Shown: positions 8,816 to 16,536 of the stretch, in pieces
Layout of the letters: each line of letters begins with the position of its first letter
Position numbering within the stretch: the stretch's first letter is position 1
NCBI GenBank assembly: GCA_946616295.1
Contig: CAMOIU010000002.1
Span: forward strand, 1 to 64,000
Length of the DNA: 64,000 bases
Direction of reading: 5' to 3'
From: CAG-791 sp002392385
GTDB lineage: Bacteria > Bacillota > Clostridia > Lachnospirales > Lachnospiraceae
Program-made: the position numbers and the translations under genes
Notes under the pieces: generated by a model
Told to the model about the DNA's origin: nothing
Databases searched by the model: none
The model's input: only the letters and a program-made list of their open reading frames with translations

Positions 8816-10111
8816 ATGGTCAGTGCAGTCGTAGGTGCCAACTGGGGAGATGAGGGAAAAGGCAAGATCACGGATATGCTCGCGGACCGCGCGGACGTGG
8901 TCATCCGTTTTCAGGGCGGCGCCAATGCCGGTCATACCATTGTCAATGAATATGGCAAGTTCGCCCTGCACACCCTGCCCTCCGGTGTCTTCCACCAGAA
9001 GATCATGAACATCATCGGAAACGGTGTGGCCCTCAATATTCCCATCCTGCTGTCCGAGCTGCAGTCCATCGAGGACAAGGGCGTGCCGGCACCGCAGCTG
9101 ATGGTCTCCGAGCGCTGCCAGATCGTCATGCCTTATCACATCCTCTTCGATCAGTGTGAAGAGGAGCGCCTGGGCAAGGCCTCCTTCGGCTCCACCAAGT
9201 CCGGCATCGCCCCCTTCTACTCGGACAAATATGCCAAGGTGGGCTTCCAGGTGAGCGAGCTCTTCATGGAGGAGAGCGCCCTGCGCGAGAAGATCGACCG
9301 TGTCTGTGTGCAGAAGGATATCCTGCTGCAGCACCTCTATCACAAGGATCCCATCGACAGGGAGGCCCTGCTGGAGACCCTGAAGGGCTACCGCGACGCC
9401 ATCGCCCCCTATGTGGGCAACGTATCCGCCTATCTGGATCAGGCCATCCGGGAGGGCAGGGAGATCCTGCTGGAGGGACAGCTGGGCACCATGAAGGATC
9501 CCGACCACGGCATCTATCCCATGGTCACCTCCTCCTCCACCCTGGCGGCCTTCGGCGCCATCGGAGCCGGCATCCCGCCCTATCTCATCAAGAAGGTCGT
9601 GGTGGTCAACAAGGCCTATTCCAGCGCCGTGGGCGCGGGAGAGTTCACTTCGGAGATCTTCGGCGATGAGGCGGAGGAGCTGCGCAGACGCGGCGGAGAC
9701 GGCGGCGAGTACGGCGCCACCACCGGCAGACCCAGACGTGTGGGCTGGTATGACTGCGTGGCTTCCAGATACGGCTGCCGCCTGCAGGGAGCCACGGACG
9801 TGGCCTTCACCGTGCTGGACGTCCTGGGCTATCTGGACGAGATCCCTGTCTGCGTCGCTTATGACATCGACGGAGAGATCACCAGGGAGTTCCCGGTCAC
9901 CCGCGACCTGGCCAAGGCCCGCCCGGTCTACAAGAAGCTCCCGGGCTGGAAGTGCAATATCCGCGGGATCAGCCGCTACGAGGACCTGCCGGAGAACTGC
10001 AGGAAGTATATCGAATTCATCGAGAAGCAGATCGGGTATCCCATCACCATGATCTCCAACGGCCCGGGCCGGCATGAGATCATCTACAGAGAGAGCGAGA
10101 TCGGAAAATGA
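8816..10111 (+). CDS. purA: Adenylosuccinate synthetase
   Basis: Joins IMP and aspartate using GTP to make adenylosuccinate, the first committed step to AMP. The 431 residues are standard length. The P-loop GDEGKGK sits at residues 11-17, the substrate loop GANAGHT near 40, and the C-terminal GTP-specificity region near NGPGRHE is present. An ideal AAAAGGAGG site precedes ATG 8816. It lies directly after purB and its stop overlaps the next start (ATGA at 10108-10111), implying a purB-purA-membrane protein transcript. Confidence 0.97.
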   Translation: MVSAVVGANWGDEGKGKITDMLADRADVVIRFQGGANAGHTIVNEYGKFALHTLPSGVFHQKIMNIIGNGVALNIPILLSELQSIEDKGVPAPQLMVSERCQIVMPYHILFDQCEEERLGKASFGSTKSGIAPFYSDKYAKVGFQVSELFMEESALREKIDRVCVQKDILLQHLYHKDPIDREALLETLKGYRDAIAPYVGNVSAYLDQAIREGREILLEGQLGTMKDPDHGIYPMVTSSSTLAAFGAIGAGIPPYLIKKVVVVNKAYSSAVGAGEFTSEIFGDEAEELRRRGGDGGEYGATTGRPRRVGWYDCVASRYGCRLQGATDVAFTVLDVLGYLDEIPVCVAYDIDGEITREFPVTRDLAKARPVYKKLPGWKCNIRGISRYEDLPENCRKYIEFIEKQIGYPITMISNGPGRHEIIYRESEIGK

Positions 10112-10458
10112 AGGCAGAGGACAGAAAAGACGGGACCGGTAAGTACACGCCGGTCCAGAGAGGCGCGGCCATAGCCGGGATCGTGCTGCTGGCGGGCATG
10201 TATGTGGCCGCTCTTGTGGCAGCTCTCCTGGATACCCCCTGGGCGGGCAGGATGCTCCGCCTGTGCCTGGGACTTACGGTGGCTGTTCCCGTCTTTCTGT
10301 GGATCTGCATCTGGTCGGTGGGGCGGCTGACGGGCCGCCGCACCATTGCCAGCCCCGACATCCTGAACTCCGACGCGGATGAGCGCCGCAGGATGGAGGA
10401 GGCTCTTCAAAGGGAACTTTCTGAAGAAACAGGCATTGACACAGACCGGGATCTGTGA
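10108..10458 (+). CDS. Small two-helix membrane protein, unknown function
   Basis: A 116-residue protein with two predicted membrane segments (about residues 20-42, IAGIVLLAGMYVAALVAALL, and 50-72, with LTVAVPVFLWICIW). A charged N-terminus of about 18 residues and a Glu/Asp/Arg-rich C-terminal tail of about 40 residues flank them. Its ATG overlaps the purA stop by four bases, so translation is probably coupled to purA. No family was recognised. The promoter of the infC operon lies inside its last codons. Confidence 0.7.
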   Translation: MKAEDRKDGTGKYTPVQRGAAIAGIVLLAGMYVAALVAALLDTPWAGRMLRLCLGLTVAVPVFLWICIWSVGRLTGRRTIASPDILNSDADERRRMEEALQRELSEETGIDTDRDL

Positions 10459-10464
10459 TACATT
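10436..10464 (+). promoter_or_regulatory. Promoter of the infC-rpmI-rplT operon
   Basis: TTGACA at 10436-10441 followed 17 bp later by TACATT (10459-10464). The -35 box is consensus and the -10 box partial. It overlaps the 3' end of the small membrane protein gene. This would give a leader of about 190 nt before infC. Confidence 0.6.
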
Positions 10465-10469
10465 ACTTT

Positions 10470-10630
10470 AGTCTGTGATGACAGACATACAGCAAGCAGA
10501 GCTCCGCTCTCACCCAACGGCCCAGGCTTTTGGCGTTCATATCCGGATATCGGGCATCCCCTCATAAGGAGATCGGGAAGGCCTGTGCGGCATATGAGGT
10601 GACAGTGGACTGCGTCCACTGTTTTTTGTC
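10470..10630 (+). ncRNA. L20-leader-like attenuator upstream of infC
   Basis: The untranslated stretch before infC ends in a textbook intrinsic terminator: ACAGTGGAC (10602-10610), a 3-nt loop, GTCCACTGT (10614-10622) and a run of T to 10627, only about 30 bases before the gene. In Firmicutes the infC-rpmI-rplT operon is controlled by ribosomal protein L20 binding a structured leader that promotes premature termination. Position, operon content and terminator fit that class. I could not check the covariance model, so the fold upstream of the terminator is not assigned. Confidence 0.65.
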
Positions 10631-10660
10631 GTCATCAAAGGGAGAGAACAAGGTTCTATT

Positions 10661-11194
10661 GTGGAGGGCAGAGCCATCAGAAACGACAGGGACGAGTATT
10701 TCATCAATGAGAAGATCCGCGACAGAGAAGTGCGCGTGATCGGAGCGGACGGCGTTCAGCTGGGCGTCATGCCCATCGCCGAGGCCAGAAGACTGGCTGA
10801 GGAGGCGGAGCTGGATCTCGTCAAGATCTCACCCGGTGCCAGGCCGCCGGTCTGCAAGATCATCGATTACGGGAAGTTCAAATACGAGAAGACCCGTAAG
10901 GAGAAGGAAGCCAAGAAGAAACAGCACGTCGTGGAGATCAAGGAGATCCGCATGTCTCCCAACATCGACGACAACGATCTGGCCACCAAGGCCAATGCCG
11001 CCAGGAAGTTCCTGACCAAGGGCGACCGCGTCAAGGTGACGCTCCGCTTCCGCGGAAGAGAGATGTCCCATATGAAGGATCATGTGCACATCCTGACGGA
11101 TTTCGCAGCACAGCTTCAGGACATCGCGGTGATCGACAGGCAGCCCAAGGTGGAAGGCCGCACCATGACTATGTTTTTAACTGAAAAGCGCTAA
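10661..11194 (+). CDS. infC: Translation initiation factor IF-3
   Basis: IF-3 binds the 30S subunit, prevents premature 50S joining and proofreads the start codon. The protein has the two-domain layout: N-domain with FINEKIRDREVRVIG, linker PPVCKIIDYGKFKYE and a Lys-rich helix KTRKEKEAKKK, C-domain with SPNIDDNDLATKANAARKFL and KVTLRFRGREM. GTG 10661 is the best standard start (AAGG at 10650-10653). The preceding codon in the same frame is ATT (10658-10660), the rare start used by infC of some bacteria, and the GGGAGAG at 10640-10646 would suit it slightly better. It leads the rpmI-rplT operon. Confidence 0.95.
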   Translation: MEGRAIRNDRDEYFINEKIRDREVRVIGADGVQLGVMPIAEARRLAEEAELDLVKISPGARPPVCKIIDYGKFKYEKTRKEKEAKKKQHVVEIKEIRMSPNIDDNDLATKANAARKFLTKGDRVKVTLRFRGREMSHMKDHVHILTDFAAQLQDIAVIDRQPKVEGRTMTMFLTEKR

Positions 11195-11274
11195 GACGGG
11201 CACTTTGGAAGACCAGTTAAGAAATACAGCGCAGTGATGCACGCAGACGATGCAGAAGTAAGGAGGAAAATAGA

Positions 11275-11472
11275 ATGCCCAGTATGAAGACCAGCAGATC
11301 GGCTGCCAAGCGGTTCAAGGTAACAGGAACCGGCAAGCTTACCAGATTTAAAGCCAATAAGCGTCATATTCTTACCAAGAAATCCACCAAGAGGAAGAGA
11401 AACCTCAGAAAGTCTATCGCTGTCGATAAGACCAACGTCAAGAATATGAAGAAGATCATGCCTTATATCTGA
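11275..11472 (+). CDS. rpmI: 50S ribosomal protein L35
   Basis: A 65-residue, very basic protein of the large ribosomal subunit. It has the family start MPSMKTSRSAAKRFKVTGTG and the Lys/Arg-rich centre TKKSTKRKRNLRKS. An AAGGAGG site precedes the ATG. It lies between infC and rplT as in most Firmicutes, and its length matches the family. Confidence 0.97.
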   Translation: MPSMKTSRSAAKRFKVTGTGKLTRFKANKRHILTKKSTKRKRNLRKSIAVDKTNVKNMKKIMPYI

Positions 11473-11504
11473 GGCACGGCTGACATAGAACGGAGGACAG
11501 AAAA

Positions 11505-11861
11505 ATGGCAAGAATCAAAGGCGCACTTAATGCGAAGAAGAAACACAACAGAGTCTTAAAGCTGGCCAAGGGCTACAGAGGCGCCCGCAGCAAGCAGTAC
11601 AGGATCGCCAAGCAGTCCGTCATGCGCGCCATGGCATCCGCTTTTGCCGGCCGCAAGCAGAGGAAGAGAGATATGCGTTCTCTCTGGATCACCAGGATCA
11701 ACGCGGCGGCAAGGCTCAACGGCCTTTCCTACAGCCGTATGATGCACGGCCTGAAGCTGGCCGGTATCGAGATCAACCGCAAGATGCTGGCCGAGATGGC
11801 TGTCAACGATGCGGAGGGATTCGCCAGACTCGCTCAGATCGCCAAGGACCAGGCTGCCTGA
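11505..11861 (+). CDS. rplT: 50S ribosomal protein L20
   Basis: A 118-residue protein binding 23S rRNA early in assembly; in Firmicutes it also represses its own operon through the leader RNA. Conserved blocks are MARIKGALNAKKKHNRVLKL, AKGYRGARSKQYRIA and RKRDMRSLWITRINAAAR. A GGAGGA site precedes the ATG. It is the last gene of the operon and is followed by a strong terminator. Confidence 0.97.
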   Translation: MARIKGALNAKKKHNRVLKLAKGYRGARSKQYRIAKQSVMRAMASAFAGRKQRKRDMRSLWITRINAAARLNGLSYSRMMHGLKLAGIEINRKMLAEMAVNDAEGFARLAQIAKDQAA

Positions 11862-11888
11862 TCCCTGCGTACAGGATAAGAGTATTAG

Positions 11889-11926
11889 GACCGCGGACAC
11901 TGCCGGTAAGCAGTGCCGCGGTCTTT
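11889..11926 (+). terminator. Intrinsic terminator of the infC-rpmI-rplT operon
   Basis: GACCGCGG-A-CACTGC (11889-11903) pairs with GCAGTG-CCGCGGTC (11910-11923) around a 6-nt loop with one bulged A, followed by TTTCTG. Confidence 0.8.
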
Positions 11927-11932
11927 CTGTGC

Positions 11933-11961
11933 TTTTCAATTGCACGGAATGGTGGTATGCT
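11933..11961 (+). promoter_or_regulatory. Probable promoter of the glucokinase gene
   Basis: TTTTCA (11933-11938), 17-bp spacer and TATGCT (11956-11961) with the extended -10 dinucleotide TG at 11953-11954. It directly follows the rplT terminator. Confidence 0.5.
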
Positions 11962-12044
11962 GTAGAGGTAAATGGTATTGGAAGGGCAGATGACAATCCG
12001 CCCTTTATGATTGAAGAAAAGTGGACAGAGGGGTGACAGCATTT

Positions 12045-12992
12045 ATGAGATCTTATGCTTTTGGCATCGATATAGGCGGTACGACTGTCAAGTGCGGTCT
12101 GTTTACCACAGATGGGACTTTTATCGAATCCTGGGAGATCCCGACACGGAGTGAGAACAACGGTTCACAGATCCTTCCGGATATCGCGAAGACCATCACC
12201 AAGAAGATCAAGGAGAAGAACATCACGCTGGACGATGTGGAAGGCGTGGGTGTCGGCGTTCCGGGACCGGTCTTCGATGACGGTGTGGTCAACGGATGTG
12301 TCAATCTGGGCTGGGGCGTCCTGGACGTCAAGGGTCAGCTGTCGACCCTGCTCAGCGGCCTGCCTGTGGAAGTGGCCAACGATGCCAACGCTGCCGCCCT
12401 GGGTGAACAGTGGCGCGGAGGCGGCAAGGGCTTCAGCAATGTGATCATGGTGACACTGGGGACCGGCGTCGGCGGCGGTGTGATCGTAGGCGGACGGATC
12501 CTGGCGGGCGCCCACGGCGCGGCCGGAGAGATCGGCCACATCACGGTCAACCATCATGAGACCGAGCGCTGCAACTGCGGCAAGAAGGGCTGCTTGGAAC
12601 AGTATGCGTCGGCGACGGGCATCGTGCATGTCGCCCACAAGATGCTGAACGAGAGCGACCGGCCCTCGCCCCTGCGCTCCATCGATCCCCTGACCAGCAA
12701 GGACATCTTCGATGCCGCCAAGACGGGCGATCCCATCTCCCTGGAGCTGGTGGACTATCTGGGCAAGAAGCTGGGAACGGCCCTGACCGCTGTCACGGCG
12801 GTGACAGACCCGGATGTGGTGGTCATCGGCGGCGGCGTATCCAGAGCCGGCCAGATCCTGCTGGACGCTGTGGAGAAGCACTATAAAGAGGACGCCTTCC
12901 GCTCCACCAAGAATACGGATTTCAAGCTGGCGGTCCTGGGCAACAACGCCGGTATGGTCGGTGCCGTGAAGATGGTACTGAGCAAGGACTGA
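12045..12992 (+). CDS. glcK: ROK family glucokinase
   Basis: Phosphorylates glucose with ATP to glucose-6-phosphate. The 315-residue protein opens with the ATP phosphate-binding motif FGIDIGGTTVKCGLF (residues 5-19). It has the sugar-site aspartate in VANDANAAALGE, the glycine loop TLGTGVGGGVIV, and the ROK zinc-binding cluster CNCGKKGCLEQYAS. The E-x-G-H motif (GEIGHITV) is intact. ATG 12045 is chosen because AGAGGGGTG stands ahead of it at proper distance; GTG 12021 would place that site inside the gene. The gene is bounded by terminators and so is probably monocistronic. Confidence 0.93.
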   Translation: MRSYAFGIDIGGTTVKCGLFTTDGTFIESWEIPTRSENNGSQILPDIAKTITKKIKEKNITLDDVEGVGVGVPGPVFDDGVVNGCVNLGWGVLDVKGQLSTLLSGLPVEVANDANAAALGEQWRGGGKGFSNVIMVTLGTGVGGGVIVGGRILAGAHGAAGEIGHITVNHHETERCNCGKKGCLEQYASATGIVHVAHKMLNESDRPSPLRSIDPLTSKDIFDAAKTGDPISLELVDYLGKKLGTALTAVTAVTDPDVVVIGGGVSRAGQILLDAVEKHYKEDAFRSTKNTDFKLAVLGNNAGMVGAVKMVLSKD

Positions 12993-13018
12993 TATCAGAA
13001 GGCAGATAAGAGAACAAG

Positions 13019-13047
13019 GCCGCGCCGGATATAAGGCGCGGCTTTTT
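13019..13047 (+). terminator. Intrinsic terminator after the glucokinase gene
   Basis: GCCGCGCC (13019-13026) pairs with GGCGCGGC (13035-13042), loop of 8 nt, followed by TTTTT. Confidence 0.85.
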
Positions 13048-13089
13048 CCATCACGCGGCGCCGGAAGGCGGACGGCGGGGAGAGACGAT

Positions 13090-14145
13090 ATGGAATACTA
13101 TGGGACACTGGGGCCGGCCTGCGCCGACAGAGACATACTGATCCGGATGTTCGAGGCCGGGATGACGGGGATCCGCCTCAACATGTCGCACACCGGTCTG
13201 CGGCAGGCAGCGGACATGCTGGCGGAATATCACGCCGCGGCGGAGGCGGCCGGCCGCGGGGAGGCGGGCCTTCTGATCGATCTGCAGGGCCCGGAGATCC
13301 GGACGGGAGCTGTAGAGGCCCCCACAGACCTGCGGACCGGGGAGAAGGCGGTCTTCATGGCGGTCTCGGGAGAGGCAGCGGGCAACGCGTCGCCCTCCGC
13401 CTGTCCTGTGATCCCGGTATCGGCGGAGGTCCTGGGCCTGCTGGAAGCGGGAGACAGGATCCTTCTGGACGACGGAAGGATCGAGGCGGCCATAGAGGAT
13501 AAGACGGCTATAGGGGATAAGACGGCAGGGGGAAAAGGGCGGCTGACGGCCCGCATCCTGCGGGGCGGGGGCCTGCGCAGCCGTGTGAGTCTGAAGATAG
13601 AGGGACGCTATGTGGATACGCCTGTCCTGACAGCCATGGACCTGGACAACCTGCGGGAGGCACCCTCCATGGGCGTGACGGCGGTCATGCAGCCTTTTGT
13701 CCGGTCCGGGGAGGACCTGCGTGTGCTCAGGCGGGCCATGGCGGACTGCGGGGCGGGGAGCCTCCGCGTCTGGGCTAAGATCGAGAATATGGAAGGCGTG
13801 CGGCAGATCCGGGATATTCTGCCGGAGGCGGATATGATCGTGATCGCCCGGGGAGACCTGGGCAATGACATGCCCCTGTGGGAACTGCCGGCCGTCCAGA
13901 AGGAGCTGAGCCGGATCTGCAGGGAGGCCGGCAAGCCCTTCCTGGTGGTGACCCAGATGCTGACCAGCATGCTGACATCAGCCGTGCCCACCCGGGCGGA
14001 GGTGTCCGATATCTATAACGCGGCCCTGGACGGCGCCGAGGCCGTCATGCTGACCAATGAGACCGCCGCGGGCGCATATCCGGCGGAGGCCATGATGTAT
14101 CTGAGAAAGACCTGTGAGGAGGCCCTGCGGCGGAGAGACGGGTGA
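13090..14145 (+). CDS. Pyruvate kinase-like protein lacking the C-terminal domain
   Basis: A 351-residue protein matching the catalytic barrel of pyruvate kinase, which transfers phosphate from phosphoenolpyruvate to ADP. Visible blocks are YGTLGPACAD, GIRLNMSHTG, DLQGPEIRTG (normally DLKGPEIRTG), the catalytic-lysine motif WAKIENMEGV, the metal-ligand motif ARGDLGNDM, TQMLTSM (normally TQMLDSM), and PTRAEVSDIYNAALDG...NETAAG. A small B domain is present at about residues 70-165. The protein stops after the barrel: the usual C-terminal allosteric domain of about 120 residues is absent, and no frameshifted remnant follows. It is either a minimal active enzyme or a diverged paralogue; substitutions K to Q and D to T in conserved motifs favour some divergence. 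Confidence 0.82.
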   Translation: MEYYGTLGPACADRDILIRMFEAGMTGIRLNMSHTGLRQAADMLAEYHAAAEAAGRGEAGLLIDLQGPEIRTGAVEAPTDLRTGEKAVFMAVSGEAAGNASPSACPVIPVSAEVLGLLEAGDRILLDDGRIEAAIEDKTAIGDKTAGGKGRLTARILRGGGLRSRVSLKIEGRYVDTPVLTAMDLDNLREAPSMGVTAVMQPFVRSGEDLRVLRRAMADCGAGSLRVWAKIENMEGVRQIRDILPEADMIVIARGDLGNDMPLWELPAVQKELSRICREAGKPFLVVTQMLTSMLTSAVPTRAEVSDIYNAALDGAEAVMLTNETAAGAYPAEAMMYLRKTCEEALRRRDG

Positions 14146-14175
14146 AGCAGAATCAGTCTGCGACGGTGTGATATA

Positions 14176-15075
14176 TTACCGGCCGGCCCGCAGCTGCCAG
14201 AAGGTCACGGCGGAGGCGGCCGCCACATTCAGAGAATCGACACCCGGCGCCATGGGGATGATCACCCGGTGGTCACAGCCCCGCAGGGTGGCGGGCCGCA
14301 GTCCGTCCCCCTCGGAGCCCAGAAGGACAGCCAGACGGGGGAGGCCTGACAGGACCGGATCGTCGATAGTGACCGCATCCTCACAGAGAGCCATGGCAGC
14401 GGTGACATAGCCCAGACGGCGCAGGAAGCCGGGAAGATCCTGGCAGCTGTCCGGCAGGATGGTCCAGGGGATCTGGAAGACCGTGCCCATGCTGACCCGG
14501 CTGCTGCGGCGGTAGAGAGGATCACAGCAGTCGTGGGTGAGGAGAACAGCGTCATAGGAGAGAGCGGCGGCAGACCGGAAGATGGCGCCGACGTTGGTGG
14601 GATTGGTGACCCGCTCCAGCACGGCGATCCTGGAAGCTCCGGCACAGATCTCCTCCGGTGCCGGGAGGGGGCGGCGCCGCATAGCGCAGAGAACACCCCC
14701 TGTCAGCCGGTAGCCCGTGATCCGGGCCAGGATGGAGGCGGGGGCTGTGTAGACAGGAATGCCGCCACAGGCCGAGAGCAGAGAGGGAATGTCCTCTCCG
14801 GCCTCATCAGACCCGTCCGTCTGCCCGGTCACACCCTGCTCCAGCAGCCGGTCCTCCAGGACCAGGGAGAGGGGGACATAGCCTGCGGCCAGGGCGCGGT
14901 GGGCCACCTTCAGGCTCTCCGCTATGAAGATCCCCAGGTCGGGCTCATAATAATGGAGGAGCTGGGGCTCTGAAAGACTGTGATAGATAAGAAGAGCAGG
15001 ATCGGAAAGATCCTGCTCTGTTACGTGATAGAGTTCGATCGGGAGAATGCTCCCGAAACGGGTATCCTTCTGCAC
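14176..15075 (-). CDS. TrmH/SpoU family RNA 2'-O-methyltransferase
   Basis: A 299-residue SPOUT-fold enzyme expected to methylate a ribose 2'-hydroxyl in tRNA or rRNA using S-adenosylmethionine. The three SPOUT motifs are seen: VTNPTNVGAIFRSAAAL (motif 1, with the catalytic Asn/Arg region), LAVLLGSEGDGL (motif 2), and IPMAPGVDSLNVAAASAV (motif 3). The N-terminal ~130 residues form a substrate-recognition domain. It starts at GTG 15075 behind AAAGGAG. It lies 27 bp downstream of the PfoR-type gene on the same strand, so both may share a transcript. The exact RNA target is unknown. Confidence 0.85.
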   Translation of the reverse strand: MQKDTRFGSILPIELYHVTEQDLSDPALLIYHSLSEPQLLHYYEPDLGIFIAESLKVAHRALAAGYVPLSLVLEDRLLEQGVTGQTDGSDEAGEDIPSLLSACGGIPVYTAPASILARITGYRLTGGVLCAMRRRPLPAPEEICAGASRIAVLERVTNPTNVGAIFRSAAALSYDAVLLTHDCCDPLYRRSSRVSMGTVFQIPWTILPDSCQDLPGFLRRLGYVTAAMALCEDAVTIDDPVLSGLPRLAVLLGSEGDGLRPATLRGCDHRVIIPMAPGVDSLNVAAASAVTFWQLRAGR

Positions 15076-15102
15076 GATGTGACTCCTTTTATTCTTCTTT
15101 GT

Positions 15103-16161
15103 TCAGTTGAGCTTGAGATCTCCCTCGCGGATCCAGCCGATCCGGCGGAAGAAGAGACCGATCAGAGGGGTGAGAACGGCGGGCAGGACGAAGCTGATCA
15201 GGCACAGGCCCAGCCAGTCAAATCCGGTGATGGAAGCCCGCGTGCCGGCCGCGATATCACTCATCCAGCCGGTGTAGACACCGATCTGTCCCACCAGGCC
15301 GCAGGTACCCATACCGGAGGACACGGGCGCGCCGTTCATCTGCAGACGGAAGACGCAGGTGGCGATGGGGCCGGTGATGGCGGAGACCAGGATCGGCGGG
15401 ATCCAGATGCGGGGGTTCTTGACGATATTGGCCATCTGCAGCATGGAGGTGCCGATGCCCTGGGACAGGAGACCGCCCACCCCGTTCTCAGGGAAGCTCA
15501 TGAAGGCAAAACCGACCATCTGGGCACAGCAGCCGGCCACGGCCGCGCCGCCCGCCAGACCTGTGAGCCCCAGGGCCGCGCAGATCGCCGCGGAGGAGAT
15601 GGGGAGGGTCAGAGCGATACCTACAAGGACGGAGACCGCGATGCCCATGAGCAGGGGCTGGAGCTCCGTAGCCGCCATGATCAGCTGACCGACCAGAGAG
15701 GCGGCCCTGCCCAGTGTAGGGGCCAGGAGCCAGGCCAGGGCACAGCCCACGAGAATGGTCGTGAGAGGCGTGACCAGGATGTCCACCCTCGTCTCTTTGG
15801 ACACGGCCTTGCCGCACTCGGCGGCGATGACAGCCACGAAGAGGACGGCCAGCGGGCCTCCCGCGCCGCCCAGCTCATTGGCGGCCTGGCCTACGGCGGC
15901 CAGGGTGAAGAGGACAAGAGGCGGGGCCTGCAGGGCATAGCCGATGGCGATGGCCATGGCGGGACCCGACATGGCGGAGGCGTACTTGCCCACCGCTACC
16001 AGAGCGGGAATATTCAGCTGCGTTCCCAGCGTGTTCAGGATCGTACCGATCAGAAGAGAAGCGAAGAGGCCCTGGGCCATGGCACCGAGGGCATCGATCC
16101 CGTAACGCCTGGCGGAAATGACAATGTTCTTGCGCTTCAGAAAATCGCGAAACCCGTCCAT
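15103..16161 (-). CDS. PTS EIIC-like membrane protein of the PfoR type
   Basis: A 352-residue polytopic membrane protein with about nine hydrophobic segments, resembling the PTS_EIIC_2/PfoR group (known from a putative toxin regulator of Clostridium perfringens). Recognisable features are the N-terminal GMAQGLFASLLIGTIL-like segment, repeated Gly-rich helices such as GKYASAMSGPAMAIAIG, and MVGFAFMSFPENGVGGLLSQGIGTSML. No IIA or IIB domain, nor separate gene for them, is present nearby, so sugar transport is uncertain. A GAAGGAGAA site precedes the ATG. It is downstream of tRNA-Pro and its terminator and upstream of a methyltransferase gene. Confidence 0.8.
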   Translation of the reverse strand: MDGFRDFLKRKNIVISARRYGIDALGAMAQGLFASLLIGTILNTLGTQLNIPALVAVGKYASAMSGPAMAIAIGYALQAPPLVLFTLAAVGQAANELGGAGGPLAVLFVAVIAAECGKAVSKETRVDILVTPLTTILVGCALAWLLAPTLGRAASLVGQLIMAATELQPLLMGIAVSVLVGIALTLPISSAAICAALGLTGLAGGAAVAGCCAQMVGFAFMSFPENGVGGLLSQGIGTSMLQMANIVKNPRIWIPPILVSAITGPIATCVFRLQMNGAPVSSGMGTCGLVGQIGVYTGWMSDIAAGTRASITGFDWLGLCLISFVLPAVLTPLIGLFFRRIGWIREGDLKLN

Positions 16162-16225
16162 TTGAGATTCTCCTTCTTCTGTGTGCCTGTGCGGACAGGC
16201 GCTGTTTTGTTTTTTGAGTTCAGAA

Positions 16226-16254
16226 AAGGCCGTAAACCTGACGTTTACGGCCTT
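16226..16254 (-). terminator. Intrinsic terminator of tRNA-Pro
   Basis: A perfect 12-bp stem (16226-16237 with 16243-16254, loop of 5 nt) is followed on the minus strand by TTTTCTG. It sits about 10 bases beyond the tRNA 3' end. Confidence 0.8.
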
Positions 16255-16263
16255 CCCTTTTCA

Positions 16264-16337
16264 TCGGAGTGACGGGATTCGAACCCACGACCCCTTCGTC
16301 CCTAACGAAGTGCGCTAGCCAGCTGCGCTACACCCCG
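16264..16337 (-). tRNA. tRNA-Pro (anticodon AGG)
   Basis: Folding by eye gives a complete 74-nt cloverleaf: acceptor CGGGGTG/CACTCCG, U8-A9, D stem GCGC/GCGC, anticodon stem CTTCG/CGAAG, loop TTAGGGA, T arm with GGTTCGAATCC-type loop and discriminator A. The loop reads anticodon AGG at positions 34-36 (codon CCU), and the overall sequence resembles bacterial proline tRNAs, which usually carry TGG there. The 3' CCA is not encoded. It has its own promoter and terminator. Confidence 0.9.
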
Positions 16338-16350
16338 ACGTGCAAGTGAT

Positions 16351-16379
16351 ATTATACGGTCTGCCGGAAGGAAAATCAA
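16351..16379 (-). promoter_or_regulatory. Promoter of tRNA-Pro
   Basis: On the minus strand, TTGATT (16374-16379), exactly 17 bp spacer and consensus TATAAT (16351-16356), 13 bases before the tRNA 5' end. Confidence 0.85.
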
Positions 16380-16536
16380 GAGAAAGTTGAAAAATTTTTT
16401 TTCTCTTTCAAAAGGCAGGTTATTGCATATTTTTACGGAATTCTTCCAAGTGTGACATTTCTATGATAAACTGAAATTGTTGCAGCGCCTCCCTGCCGGA
16501 AGGCGCAGTTACAGGATATCACGGGAGGATGGAAGA

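Noticed and set aside
14980..16272. A 430-codon plus-strand frame opposite the PfoR-type gene
   Set aside because: It is very rich in Gly, Asp and Gln without hydrophobic core, and reads into the tRNA terminator.
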